NCBI GenBank assembly: GCA_019912965.1
Contig: JAIOHM010000039.1
Coordinates: 1 to 64,000 of the forward strand
DNA: 64,000 nt
Origin: Anaerolineae bacterium
Lineage (GTDB): Bacteria; Chloroflexota; Anaerolineae; Aggregatilineales; Phototrophicaceae
Direction: 5' to 3'
The first letter of the stretch is position 1. Each line of letters begins with the position of its first letter. Below the pieces are notes generated by a model that did no database searches, was not told the DNA's origin, and was given only the letters and a program-made list of their open reading frames with translations. The translations under genes and the position numbers were made by a program. Positions 24,302 to 31,976 of the stretch are shown here, piece after piece.

Positions 24302-26149
24302 ATGCCGGGACTTTTCGGTCTTTTGGACAGCCACTATACCGCCGATATTGATGCGTATCTTGACCAGACGCAGGCGGCGATTTCGCATTTTGAATGGTAC
24401 ACGACTGATCGCTGGCGTTCGTCGGATGCACCGATTGGGTTAGGCCGTTCCACCATTGGTATCTTTAACCGCGAGGCACAGCCTGTTATTTCGGCAGATG
24501 GCAACCTTGTCCTTTTTATGGCAGGGGAATTATACCGCACTGGTGGATTACGCAAGCAGCTCGGCGCGCTGGAAGCGTCTCATGCGGAATTGGCACTGTT
24601 GGCTTATCAGGCTTTCGGCGCAGATTTCGCGGGTAAGCTGGAAGGTGCATTCATTATTGCCGTTTATGACCAGACGTTAAAACGTTTGGTGCTGACGAAT
24701 GACCGCTTTGGGCAGTATCCCACTTATGTTTATTGTCAGGGCGGGCGGCTGGTTTTCGCGCCGGAAGTAAAAGGGGTGTTGTGTGCGCCATTTGTGCCGC
24801 GTAAGCTGAACATCACGGCGGCGGCAGAATACCTGCGGTTTCAGCAGCTATTGGAAACCAAGACCTTTCATGAAGGCATAGAGCAATTTCCATATGCCAG
24901 CGTGGGCGAGTTTGATCTAGCCAATGGTGAATGGACAGTGCGGCGCTATTGGGATTGGGATCATATTCCGCAGCGTTTGGAGATGACCTTCGAGGAGGGG
25001 GTTATCGAAGGCGGACGTTTGCTGCGGGAGGCTGTACAGGAACTTGCGGCGGATGATTTGCGTCCGGGTGTTTTTCTGAGTGGTGGTCTGGATTCGCGGG
25101 CAATTGTGGGCTTTTTGACTCCGCGCACACCGCCACCCCTTACAGCCGCTTTTGGTCAGGCGAACAGCCGGGATGTGTACTATGCCGGAAAAATCGCGCA
25201 GGCGGTCGGCAGCCAGCACCACTGGTTTGATCTGAAGGATGGACGGTGGGTAGCGGATAATGTTGACCTGCATCTAAAACTAACGGAAGGTTTTACGAGT
25301 TGGCTGCATATGCACAGCATCAGTATGCTGCCGCAGCTACGCGGTTTGATGGATTACAACCTGACGGGCTGGGATGGCGGAACGGTGATGGGACATCGCC
25401 AGCAAATCCGCCCGCATTTAAATTCCCCTGTTGATGATACCGCGCTGACGGTGACATTATTTCAGGAATTCGTCAATCTTTATACATGGCCGGGGATGAA
25501 CGAAGCCGAAGAACGACTGATCTATACACCGGAGACAGGTAAAGAGGCGATTGGGCGGGCGTTTGAGTCGCTCGCGCATGAGTTCAAGCGGTATAAGGCT
25601 TATCGTGTGGATAACCGCGCTGAATATTTTTACATCCGTAATCACTGTTTTCGGCAGACCCAAAACATGGTGACAACCGCGCGGTCACATGTTGAGATGC
25701 GGTTTCCCTTCTGGGATTATCGACTGATTGAATTTGAATATGCGGTCAGGCCAGAAATCCGCGATGACCAGATGATGTATCGTCATATTTTAACGCGGGA
25801 AATGCCCACTTTGGCAAATATCCCCTACGATAAACAGGAATTTTTGCCGACGGTTGAATCGCTCCGTCATAAGGTGCAGGCGCTTTCGGTACGGGCGCGG
25901 CGACGCTTGAAAATGTTCCCGAACCGTTCGACACTGTATGCGGATTACGAGAATTATCTACGGAAAGAACTGCGCGGTTGGGCGGAGGGCATTCTGTATG
26001 ACAAACGGACGCGGGAGCGCGGCATCCTGAACGTCGATTTTGTGCGAACCTTGATGGAGCGGCATCTTTCTGGCTATGAGGAGTGGACGATTGGGAAGAT
26101 CGCCCCGCTGATTACCTTCGAGATGATGATGCGGCAGTATTTTGATTAG
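24302..26149 (+). CDS. asparagine-synthetase-like protein without glutaminase Cys
   Basis: 615 residues with the two-domain layout of AsnB. The N-terminal Ntn-like domain starts MPGLFGLLD instead of MCGIxG, so the nucleophile Cys2 is replaced by Pro and glutamine cannot be hydrolysed there. The C-terminal domain keeps the PP-loop FLSGGLDSRAIVGF near residue 260, so ATP-dependent adenylation of a carboxylate is plausible, with ammonia or another amine as partner. Similar proteins occur in exopolysaccharide and in peptide or beta-lactam-type clusters. Divergent from the flippase operon, which suggests an amide or amine modification of the same glycan. Function not established. Confidence 0.8.
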   Translation: MPGLFGLLDSHYTADIDAYLDQTQAAISHFEWYTTDRWRSSDAPIGLGRSTIGIFNREAQPVISADGNLVLFMAGELYRTGGLRKQLGALEASHAELALLAYQAFGADFAGKLEGAFIIAVYDQTLKRLVLTNDRFGQYPTYVYCQGGRLVFAPEVKGVLCAPFVPRKLNITAAAEYLRFQQLLETKTFHEGIEQFPYASVGEFDLANGEWTVRRYWDWDHIPQRLEMTFEEGVIEGGRLLREAVQELAADDLRPGVFLSGGLDSRAIVGFLTPRTPPPLTAAFGQANSRDVYYAGKIAQAVGSQHHWFDLKDGRWVADNVDLHLKLTEGFTSWLHMHSISMLPQLRGLMDYNLTGWDGGTVMGHRQQIRPHLNSPVDDTALTVTLFQEFVNLYTWPGMNEAEERLIYTPETGKEAIGRAFESLAHEFKRYKAYRVDNRAEYFYIRNHCFRQTQNMVTTARSHVEMRFPFWDYRLIEFEYAVRPEIRDDQMMYRHILTREMPTLANIPYDKQEFLPTVESLRHKVQALSVRARRRLKMFPNRSTLYADYENYLRKELRGWAEGILYDKRTRERGILNVDFVRTLMERHLSGYEEWTIGKIAPLITFEMMMRQYFD

Positions 26150-26161
26150 GCTATCCTGACA

Positions 26162-26190
26162 TTGACTTCCCTCCCGACGGACTTTATAAT
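26162..26190 (+). promoter_or_regulatory. strong sigma70-type promoter for rpmF
   Basis: TTGACT (26162-26167), 17-bp spacer, consensus TATAAT (26185-26190), 40 bp before the rpmF start. Confidence 0.8.
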
Positions 26191-26230
26191 CCGTTGACTT
26201 TGCTGAGCAAGTATATTAGGAGATCAGGCC

Positions 26231-26416
26231 GTGGGTCCGCTACCAAAACGCAGACAATCCCGCACTCGCCGCGACAAGCGCCGTGCACATGACGCGCTGA
26301 CGCTGAATCACCTTGTGGTATGCGAGAACTGCGGTGAATACCATGTCGCCCACCGTGTTTGCCAGAAATGTGGCACATACCGGGGTGAAACGGTTATCGA
26401 AGTCGGTCAAGCATAG
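26231..26416 (+). CDS. rpmF: 50S ribosomal protein L32
   Basis: 61 residues from GTG 26231 (TTAGGAGAT upstream). GPLPKRRQSRTRRDKRRAHDAL is the basic N-terminal tail of L32, and the zinc ribbon is CENC ... CQKC, the four-cysteine form. Part of the large ribosomal subunit near the peptidyl transferase exit. Promoter and terminator enclose it as a single-gene unit. In many bacteria rpmF is followed by plsX/fab genes; here a relic of fabD follows, which fits an ancestral rpmF-fab neighbourhood. Confidence 0.95.
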   Translation: MGPLPKRRQSRTRRDKRRAHDALTLNHLVVCENCGEYHVAHRVCQKCGTYRGETVIEVGQA

Positions 26417-26443
26417 ACCGATTGAAGTTGACAATTGATGAAG

Positions 26444-26475
26444 CCGCACTGCGTAAAACCAGCGCGGTTTTTATT
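26444..26475 (+). terminator. rpmF terminator
   Basis: CCGCACTG (26444-26451) pairs with CAGCGCGG (26460-26467), one A-C mismatch, followed by TTTTTATTT. Confidence 0.75.
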
Positions 26476-26516
26476 TACATCATTATTGAACCGCCCGGAA
26501 AATTAAGAGGAATATT

Positions 26517-26611
26517 ATGGACTGAGTAAAGGTTGCTTTTGTTTTCCCCGGTCAGGGATCGCAGAGTGTGGGGATGAGGCAGTGCAAAAGTTTGTGCAGG
26601 AAAGTCAATAA
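26517..26611 (+). pseudogene. fabD: fabD relic (malonyl-CoA:ACP transacylase), internal deletion
   Basis: After an AAGAGGA ribosome site and ATG 26517 comes a stop in codon 3, then VKVAFVFPGQGSQSVGM, which is the exact N-terminal signature of FabD (conserved PGQGSQ). Immediately after, in another frame, AVQKFVQESQ and a stop (26609-26611) resembles a FabD C-terminus. Nearly the whole ~300-codon gene is missing between them. Both ends being recognisable and adjacent points to one internal deletion plus a nonsense change. The cell must make malonyl-ACP from a gene elsewhere. Confidence 0.75.
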
Positions 26612-26657
26612 TGGTTGGATGACAGGGGCATGACGCATCATACCCCTGTGAAATTGT

Positions 26658-27974
26658 TTACTTGAGGGCGTTCAGACCTTCCAGCATCCGTTTGAAGGCT
26701 TTCTCGGTCTTTTCCGGTGGGAGGGCATAGGAGAAGCGCACCCAATTCGCCCCGGCCTGCGAGAAATATACTCCGGCCACAACTGCCACTCCATATTGTT
26801 CAGCCAGATAAGTCATCAAACCTTCCGAGTCGCCTAAATTACCTGCCTGTATGTAGGGTGTGCAGTCAATGAAGGCGTAGTAACCATCACCCATGATGTT
26901 GTTGATGCCTGCTGCGGCCAGTTCACGGCGGAGAATCTGACGGCTTTGCTTTGCAGGTTCGATGATGCTGGCGGCGGCTTGTGCGAAACCCATTTCGTAA
27001 GCGGCAATAGCGACAGCCTGCGCGTAGTAGCTGGGTACAACCCCATGCGATGCCTGACTGGTGATATAGGTGCAGACTTCTTTGCCCGCTACGAGGTGGG
27101 CACTGCGAATATTGGAAGCACCGAGGCTCTTGGTAATGCCATCCAGGAAAATCAGACGTTCACGCTGCTCTGGGGGGAAGGCCATCAGAACCGTGTTGAT
27201 GTCCGACGGGCCGTTGTCCGTAACCCAGTGGTAAATCCAGTCGAACAGGACATAAGAATAGCCACTTTCCAGCGCGGCACGGGCTAACTCGATCTGTTCC
27301 TCAACCGGGATGGTGCGTCCGGTGGGGTTATCGGGCGAAGTGATGACAATTCCAGCGACTTTACGACCTTCGCGGGCGGCGAATTCTGCCGTCGCCTTGA
27401 TGCTTTCCGGGGTGTAGCGCCAGCCATCTTCCGGGTGTCCGGGGGCAAGCAGCACATTCAGGCCGACAGCATATGGCCCCCAGTTATAGCTAATCCAGGG
27501 GACGCGGGAAACAACCAGTGCTGCGCCAACCTCATGGCTGCCGAGGGCGACCATCGCGCTGTAGGCTTTTTGCAAGCCATCGCGCCCACCCTGTACGAAC
27601 ATGATGTTTTCCTGACCCCATCCGGTTTCAGGTTTGAGTCCCCAATAATTTTCGGCAGCAGCCTTGCGGAACTGCGGCGTGCCCCACGGTTGGTTATAAG
27701 CCGTACCCTGCTTGATCTGGAGTTCATTAGCGCGATTGAGGATTTCAACCGGGACGCCGGGCAGGCTTGCACCGCCGTCGCCTTGTGAGGCGTCATAGGT
27801 TGGGGCGTCTTTCCCAGCCTTTTCCTTGTATTTATTCAATGCTTCCCGGATCAGGAACATGCGTGACGGCGGAATAATCGCCATGTCTGCCGGATACAAC
27901 AGCGACGGAATGCGGTTAGCCTCCGGGACGACAAATTCCGGTGTATCCAGATCGACAATTAGTTGCGTGACCAA
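26658..27974 (-). CDS. PLP-dependent aminotransferase, class I/II
   Basis: 438 residues from TTG 27974, chosen because AGGAGG lies five bases upstream and no ATG or GTG is nearby. Fold type I: GTAYNQPWGTPQFRKAAAENYWG, ITSPDNPTGRTIP (substrate/PLP contact), YVLFDWIYHW and the PLP lysine in FLDGITKSLGASNIRSAHLVA. It transfers an amino group between an amino acid and a 2-oxo acid; the substrate is not evident. The gene is preceded by an attenuator-like leader with two short ORFs, which suggests control by amino-acid supply or translation. Confidence 0.88.
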   Translation of the reverse strand: MVTQLIVDLDTPEFVVPEANRIPSLLYPADMAIIPPSRMFLIREALNKYKEKAGKDAPTYDASQGDGGASLPGVPVEILNRANELQIKQGTAYNQPWGTPQFRKAAAENYWGLKPETGWGQENIMFVQGGRDGLQKAYSAMVALGSHEVGAALVVSRVPWISYNWGPYAVGLNVLLAPGHPEDGWRYTPESIKATAEFAAREGRKVAGIVITSPDNPTGRTIPVEEQIELARAALESGYSYVLFDWIYHWVTDNGPSDINTVLMAFPPEQRERLIFLDGITKSLGASNIRSAHLVAGKEVCTYITSQASHGVVPSYYAQAVAIAAYEMGFAQAAASIIEPAKQSRQILRRELAAAGINNIMGDGYYAFIDCTPYIQAGNLGDSEGLMTYLAEQYGVAVVAGVYFSQAGANWVRFSYALPPEKTEKAFKRMLEGLNALK

Positions 27975-27984
27975 TATGGCCTCC

Positions 27985-28053
27985 TCAATAAAACGAAAAC
28001 ACCCCGTTGTGGGGTGCTGTGCCAGTGAATGCGCAAACAGGACAAGCCCCCAT
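27985..28053 (-). CDS. leader ORF 2 of the aminotransferase (22 residues)
   Basis: Starts in a TGATG overlap with leader ORF 1 and stops inside the aminotransferase ribosome site. The peptide has CPVC and TGTAPHNG. It spans the terminator hairpin, so ribosomes on it would melt the hairpin. Reality of the product is uncertain; the layout is what argues for it. Confidence 0.35.
   Translation of the reverse strand: MGACPVCAFTGTAPHNGVFSFY
27988..28016 (-). terminator. attenuator hairpin in the aminotransferase leader
   Basis: On the minus strand GCACCCC-ACAA-CGGGGTG is followed by TTTTCGTTTTATT, a good intrinsic terminator, yet it lies upstream of the coding region and ends three bases before the ribosome site. 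This position is that of an attenuator, not of a gene end. Confidence 0.65.
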
Positions 28054-28100
28054 CAGGGTGTTGTCAGGTCATTAGTGGTGTCGGTCATGATGATGAACAT
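28053..28100 (-). CDS. leader ORF 1 of the aminotransferase (15 residues)
   Basis: MFIIMTDTTNDLTTP, five of fifteen residues Thr, after an AGGA ribosome site. Its stop overlaps the start of leader ORF 2 (TGATG). Thr-rich leader peptides are known from threonine/isoleucine attenuators, but the length is short and the link to threonine is inference. GTCATG/CATGAC inside it can form a pause hairpin. Confidence 0.35.
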   Translation of the reverse strand: MFIIMTDTTNDLTTP

Positions 28101-28131
28101 GACGTGTCCTGTCAATTCGGAATTGTCAAGC

Positions 28132-28160
28132 ATTGTGACACGTTGACAAATGACTGTCAA
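28132..28160 (-). promoter_or_regulatory. promoter of the aminotransferase leader
   Basis: On the minus strand: TTGACA (28160-28155), 17-bp spacer, CACAAT (28137-28132), about 30 bp before leader ORF 1. A second TTGACA lies just downstream. Confidence 0.55.
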
Positions 28161-28238
28161 TGTGCAAGGACGTTGAACAGAATCGACAAACGCTTGTGCA
28201 AAGTGCCATAGTGGGCGGCTTATAAACCGCCCGTTGGT

Positions 28239-31200
28239 TTATTCGGGTACATCGACCACAAAGCTATCTATACTCCACATCCCCGGCAACCCGACCCCGT
28301 TCAAAGCAGCAACCCGCCAATAGTACATACCATCACCTAGCGGCGGATCAACCTGCCACTCAGTTTCGGTTAGCGTATTGTGGGTGCGGATGATGTTGGT
28401 AAAGTTCAAATCAGTGGCGATCTGAATACGGTAGCCTATCGCCCAACTGATGCGCCCCCAAGTGAGCAGCGGTGTGCCTGTCGTATCGAAGTTACGCAGC
28501 GGTGGGGCGTTGCCGGGTGTTTGGACGGTGAAGGCCTGGATATTGCTCCACGCGGAAGCATTGCTGTTGGCATCTACTGCCCGGATGCGCCAGAAGTAGC
28601 TGCCAAGCGAGAGGGTGGTTGTATAACTGGTTGTGCCGCCGGGAATGTTGATGGGGGTTGTGGTCAGCGGATCGGTGGTATCCAGTTGTAATTCGTAGTG
28701 ATCGACATTGAACGTCAGGCTGCTATCCCAGCGGAAGTTAACCGGGGTAGTCGGTACTGAGGTGGCTACGATTTGGCCGTTGGTTGGCGTAATGGGCTGC
28801 GGGGTCAGCGGGTTTGTGGGTGTGCCGTAGACGATGATTTGCCAACTGACGAGTGAGCCATTGTCGAATGCAGATTTGCGGTCAACTACATTAAGCGTCC
28901 AGCTTCCTGCGCTATGTTCACCCCAGTTGTGGACGGTCATGAACTTCCAACCGTTGAAATTAGGGCTGGTATCGTTGGAACGCGCGGTCATAAGCTGGCT
29001 GGTTGTGCCGCCGGGAGAGGTTAGCGAGACTTCAAGATCACCGCGTCTGCCATGAATGGCACTGAAAATGACTTCAACATGCTCAACTTTGATGTTTGCT
29101 GGAATGACAAAACTGCGGTTGACGCCACCGCCAGTCGGGGCGTAGGGGATAGGCTGGTTGACAGTCTGAACGGGTGAAGTGTAGTTGATCTCTGGCGCAA
29201 CATTCGTCCATGTTTGCGCCAGCGTGACGGCTGCATCCGCATTTACAAGACCAAAACCGTAATCATGATTGATCGCATAACCGGCATCGTTGGTTGTCCA
29301 TTGGGCGTCGCCCGGATTATTCTGAGTCGCGGTTTCGACCAAAATATGCTGCACATCGCGCCATGTCAGGTTAGGATTGGCTTGCAGCATCAAAGCGACC
29401 ACGCCCGCGACCATTGGCGTTGCAGCCGATGTGCCGCCGAAGCCATCGGTGCAGCCTTGCAGGTCAGGATTATTAGCCCAGCCGTTGTATCCTACAGCGC
29501 CGAGCAGATCAGTGGTTGCAACACTCTCATTATTGCTGTTGCTGGGAGCAGTGACCAGCATGGCTGCGCCGGGTTCGCTGTAGTAGGCAGCATTACCACT
29601 GTAGTCAGTCGCGCCGACTGCGATCACATAGCGCGAATTGGCATAACCATCGGCGTTGACATTATCATACGATTGACGACCATTTCCAGCAGCCCATACA
29701 TAGATGCTGCCGAGGCCGTTACGACCGTTGGTGACACCATCAAGTAGTGCTGCTGCGGTCAAAGTGCCAGGACCGCGCAGGGTACCACCATCGTCAGACG
29801 GCCCCCAACTATTGCTGTAGATGTCATTAAGTCCGTACTCGTAGGTTAAAGCTTCAGCTTCTTCCCAATCTTCGGACGAATCGGCAATGAGACGAATTCC
29901 AGCCAGATTTGCGCTGTACGCCACGCCAACGCCACAATAGTTATTGTCCTGCGGGAATGTTACAGGCGGGTTATTATCAGCAGCGGCGGCAACTCCAGCG
30001 GCGGATGTTCCATGACAATCATTTGTGTTGCAATTGATGCCACCAGTGTAGGGTGATGGATCAGGGTCGTTACCGTTGAAGTCGTAACTGCCTGTCGCGT
30101 TGTAATTGGGCTGCAAATCCGGGTGGGTGTGCTGCAAGCCGTCATCCACAATGGCGATTTGTACACCTGAACCCGTAAAGCCGTTTGTCCATGCTGGTCG
30201 CACATTGAGGTTCACCCAGTAGGAGGGTAAATCCGCATAACCCAGATGCCATTGGGCATGGTTGCCTGCTGGATCATTAATCGGATCGTCGTTTGGGTCA
30301 CGTTTGGATTGACGGTAGGCGAACTGCTGCTCGAAGCGCACAACCTGAGCATTGGCCTGAAAAGTGGCTGTAACCATGCCTGCTGCTTGCGGTTCTCCAC
30401 TGCCGCTTACGCGGAACAGATAGGTGTCCGGCAGATGAGCAATCTGACCGAGATTTTCATAGCCTAACTGCACAGCAATGACATTTGGGTTTTGGCCCGA
30501 GGATAAGACGACAGCCCAATTATCGGTTGGAACCGGGATTTCATCGGGGTTCAAAGGGAGTTGTGGTTGACCGTTAGTGTCGGTTGGGATGACAGTCGGT
30601 ACTGCAACATAAGGTGGATTCCCTCCGCTGGCGGCGACGATGCCTCCGGTTAATTCCAGTGTTCGACCTCGTGCCAGTTCCAGCGCGGCTACACCAGCGA
30701 CCTGTGGTGCGGCGAATGATGTTCCTGAAATCAGGGTATAGCCACCGTTCGGGCTGGTGGTGAGAATATCGCGCCCCGGAGCCAGTAAATCAACCTGCGG
30801 GCCGTAACTGCTGAAACTACTCAGTTGCAAATTCTGGTCAACCGAGGCCACTGCAACTACTGATGGGTAGGCGGCAGGATATAAAACGCTGCCCCCTGTG
30901 TTCCCCGAAGCAGCGATGACCAGCACCCCATGAGCGACCGCATAATTGACGGCATTTTCCAATGTGGTTGACGGTACAGAACCACCCAAACTCAGGTTAA
31001 TGATAGCCGCACCGTTATCGACGGCATAAACCATCGCAGCAGCCACATCGGAATAGGTACCCAAACCCTGAGCATCCAGCACACGCAGGGGCAGAATTCT
31101 GGCATGAGCAGCAATACCGGCCATACCGATATTGTTATTGGCATTTGCGGCAATGATTCCGGCTACTCCGCAGCCATGCCCGGAGGCATCCTGTGGGATA

Positions 31201-31898
31201 AGGTCATCTTCTACGAAGTCGTATCCCGGCAGAATATCGCCTTGTAAATCCGGGTGATCGGCGCAAATGCCACTGTCGATCACCGCGATTGCAATCGGCG
31301 CGGTATCTGGTGTGAGCGTTGCCCAGGCCTCAGGTGCTTTGATGACCGGGAGTGCCCACTGCTGCCCATAGTAAGGGTCGTTGGTGGTTTGCGCCCTGAC
31401 GTAATAATCTGGTTCGGTTTGCGCGACGACGGATGAGTTGGGGAGGGATTGGGCAGCGACCGATGAAACATTGACCACAACTGTATTGAGGGCGTCAATC
31501 TCCTGGGTGATGCTGCCGCCAATCTGCTGAATGTAAGCAGATCGCTGCTCTGGTGGTGTTCCGGTTTCAAAACGGATAACGATTTGATCCGGAACAGGCT
31601 GCCCCGGTGGGCTGATAGGCTGTGGTTCGGCAGTCTGAATCGTAAGTGATGGTGCTGATGTTGCGCTTGGCGTTATGGTTGGAAGCAGCGGGGTATTGGT
31701 CAACGTTGGGAGCAGCACAATCAGGCTGGCTTCGGATGGTGCGTTGGTTGGCGAAATACTCGTCGGCAGTGCCAGCAGGGTTGGAATCGCGGTAGATGAT
31801 GATTCAATCGGGCGCAAACCACTGATGATGAAGCCTGCTCCGAGCAAAATAATACAAAGCAGACCAATTTTGGAGATCAGCCGGGGAGATTCAGACAT
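28239..31898 (-). CDS. secreted tandem subtilisin-family protease with P domain
   Basis: 1219 residues. An N-terminal signal anchor (KIGLLCIILLGAGFIISGL) and Pro/Thr linker are followed by two complete S8 catalytic domains. Domain 1 (~190-425): AVIDSGICADHPDL (Asp), GHGCGVAGIIAAN (His), SGTSFAAPQVAG (Ser). Domain 2 (~570-880): AIVDDGLQHTHPDL (Asp), CHGTSAAGVAAA (His), GTSAATPMVAGVVALML (Ser). A proprotein-convertase P domain follows (~905-1025, GDLEVSLTSPGGTTSQL, WTLNVVDRKS), then two fibronectin-like modules (YYWRVAALN). All six catalytic residues are present. Extracellular proteolysis or maturation of surface proteins is likely; the giant repeat protein encoded just upstream is a possible substrate. 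Confidence 0.9.
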   Translation of the reverse strand: MSESPRLISKIGLLCIILLGAGFIISGLRPIESSSTAIPTLLALPTSISPTNAPSEASLIVLLPTLTNTPLLPTITPSATSAPSLTIQTAEPQPISPPGQPVPDQIVIRFETGTPPEQRSAYIQQIGGSITQEIDALNTVVVNVSSVAAQSLPNSSVVAQTEPDYYVRAQTTNDPYYGQQWALPVIKAPEAWATLTPDTAPIAIAVIDSGICADHPDLQGDILPGYDFVEDDLIPQDASGHGCGVAGIIAANANNNIGMAGIAAHARILPLRVLDAQGLGTYSDVAAAMVYAVDNGAAIINLSLGGSVPSTTLENAVNYAVAHGVLVIAASGNTGGSVLYPAAYPSVVAVASVDQNLQLSSFSSYGPQVDLLAPGRDILTTSPNGGYTLISGTSFAAPQVAGVAALELARGRTLELTGGIVAASGGNPPYVAVPTVIPTDTNGQPQLPLNPDEIPVPTDNWAVVLSSGQNPNVIAVQLGYENLGQIAHLPDTYLFRVSGSGEPQAAGMVTATFQANAQVVRFEQQFAYRQSKRDPNDDPINDPAGNHAQWHLGYADLPSYWVNLNVRPAWTNGFTGSGVQIAIVDDGLQHTHPDLQPNYNATGSYDFNGNDPDPSPYTGGINCNTNDCHGTSAAGVAAAADNNPPVTFPQDNNYCGVGVAYSANLAGIRLIADSSEDWEEAEALTYEYGLNDIYSNSWGPSDDGGTLRGPGTLTAAALLDGVTNGRNGLGSIYVWAAGNGRQSYDNVNADGYANSRYVIAVGATDYSGNAAYYSEPGAAMLVTAPSNSNNESVATTDLLGAVGYNGWANNPDLQGCTDGFGGTSAATPMVAGVVALMLQANPNLTWRDVQHILVETATQNNPGDAQWTTNDAGYAINHDYGFGLVNADAAVTLAQTWTNVAPEINYTSPVQTVNQPIPYAPTGGGVNRSFVIPANIKVEHVEVIFSAIHGRRGDLEVSLTSPGGTTSQLMTARSNDTSPNFNGWKFMTVHNWGEHSAGSWTLNVVDRKSAFDNGSLVSWQIIVYGTPTNPLTPQPITPTNGQIVATSVPTTPVNFRWDSSLTFNVDHYELQLDTTDPLTTTPINIPGGTTSYTTTLSLGSYFWRIRAVDANSNASAWSNIQAFTVQTPGNAPPLRNFDTTGTPLLTWGRISWAIGYRIQIATDLNFTNIIRTHNTLTETEWQVDPPLGDGMYYWRVAALNGVGLPGMWSIDSFVVDVPE

Positions 31899-31936
31899 GA
31901 GTTAGCTCGTTTACACTGATGAGACATAGAGGGGGA

Positions 31937-31961
31937 GGGGGTGAAGTTGAGCCTCACCCCC
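31937..31961 (-). terminator. hairpin between the two giant genes
   Basis: GGGGGTGA (31937-31944) pairs with TCACCCCC (31954-31961). It lies 15 bp after the stop of the 1606-residue gene and before the protease start; without a T-run it may only slow transcription. Confidence 0.45.
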
Positions 31962-31976
31962 TGACAAGTTCTGAAT

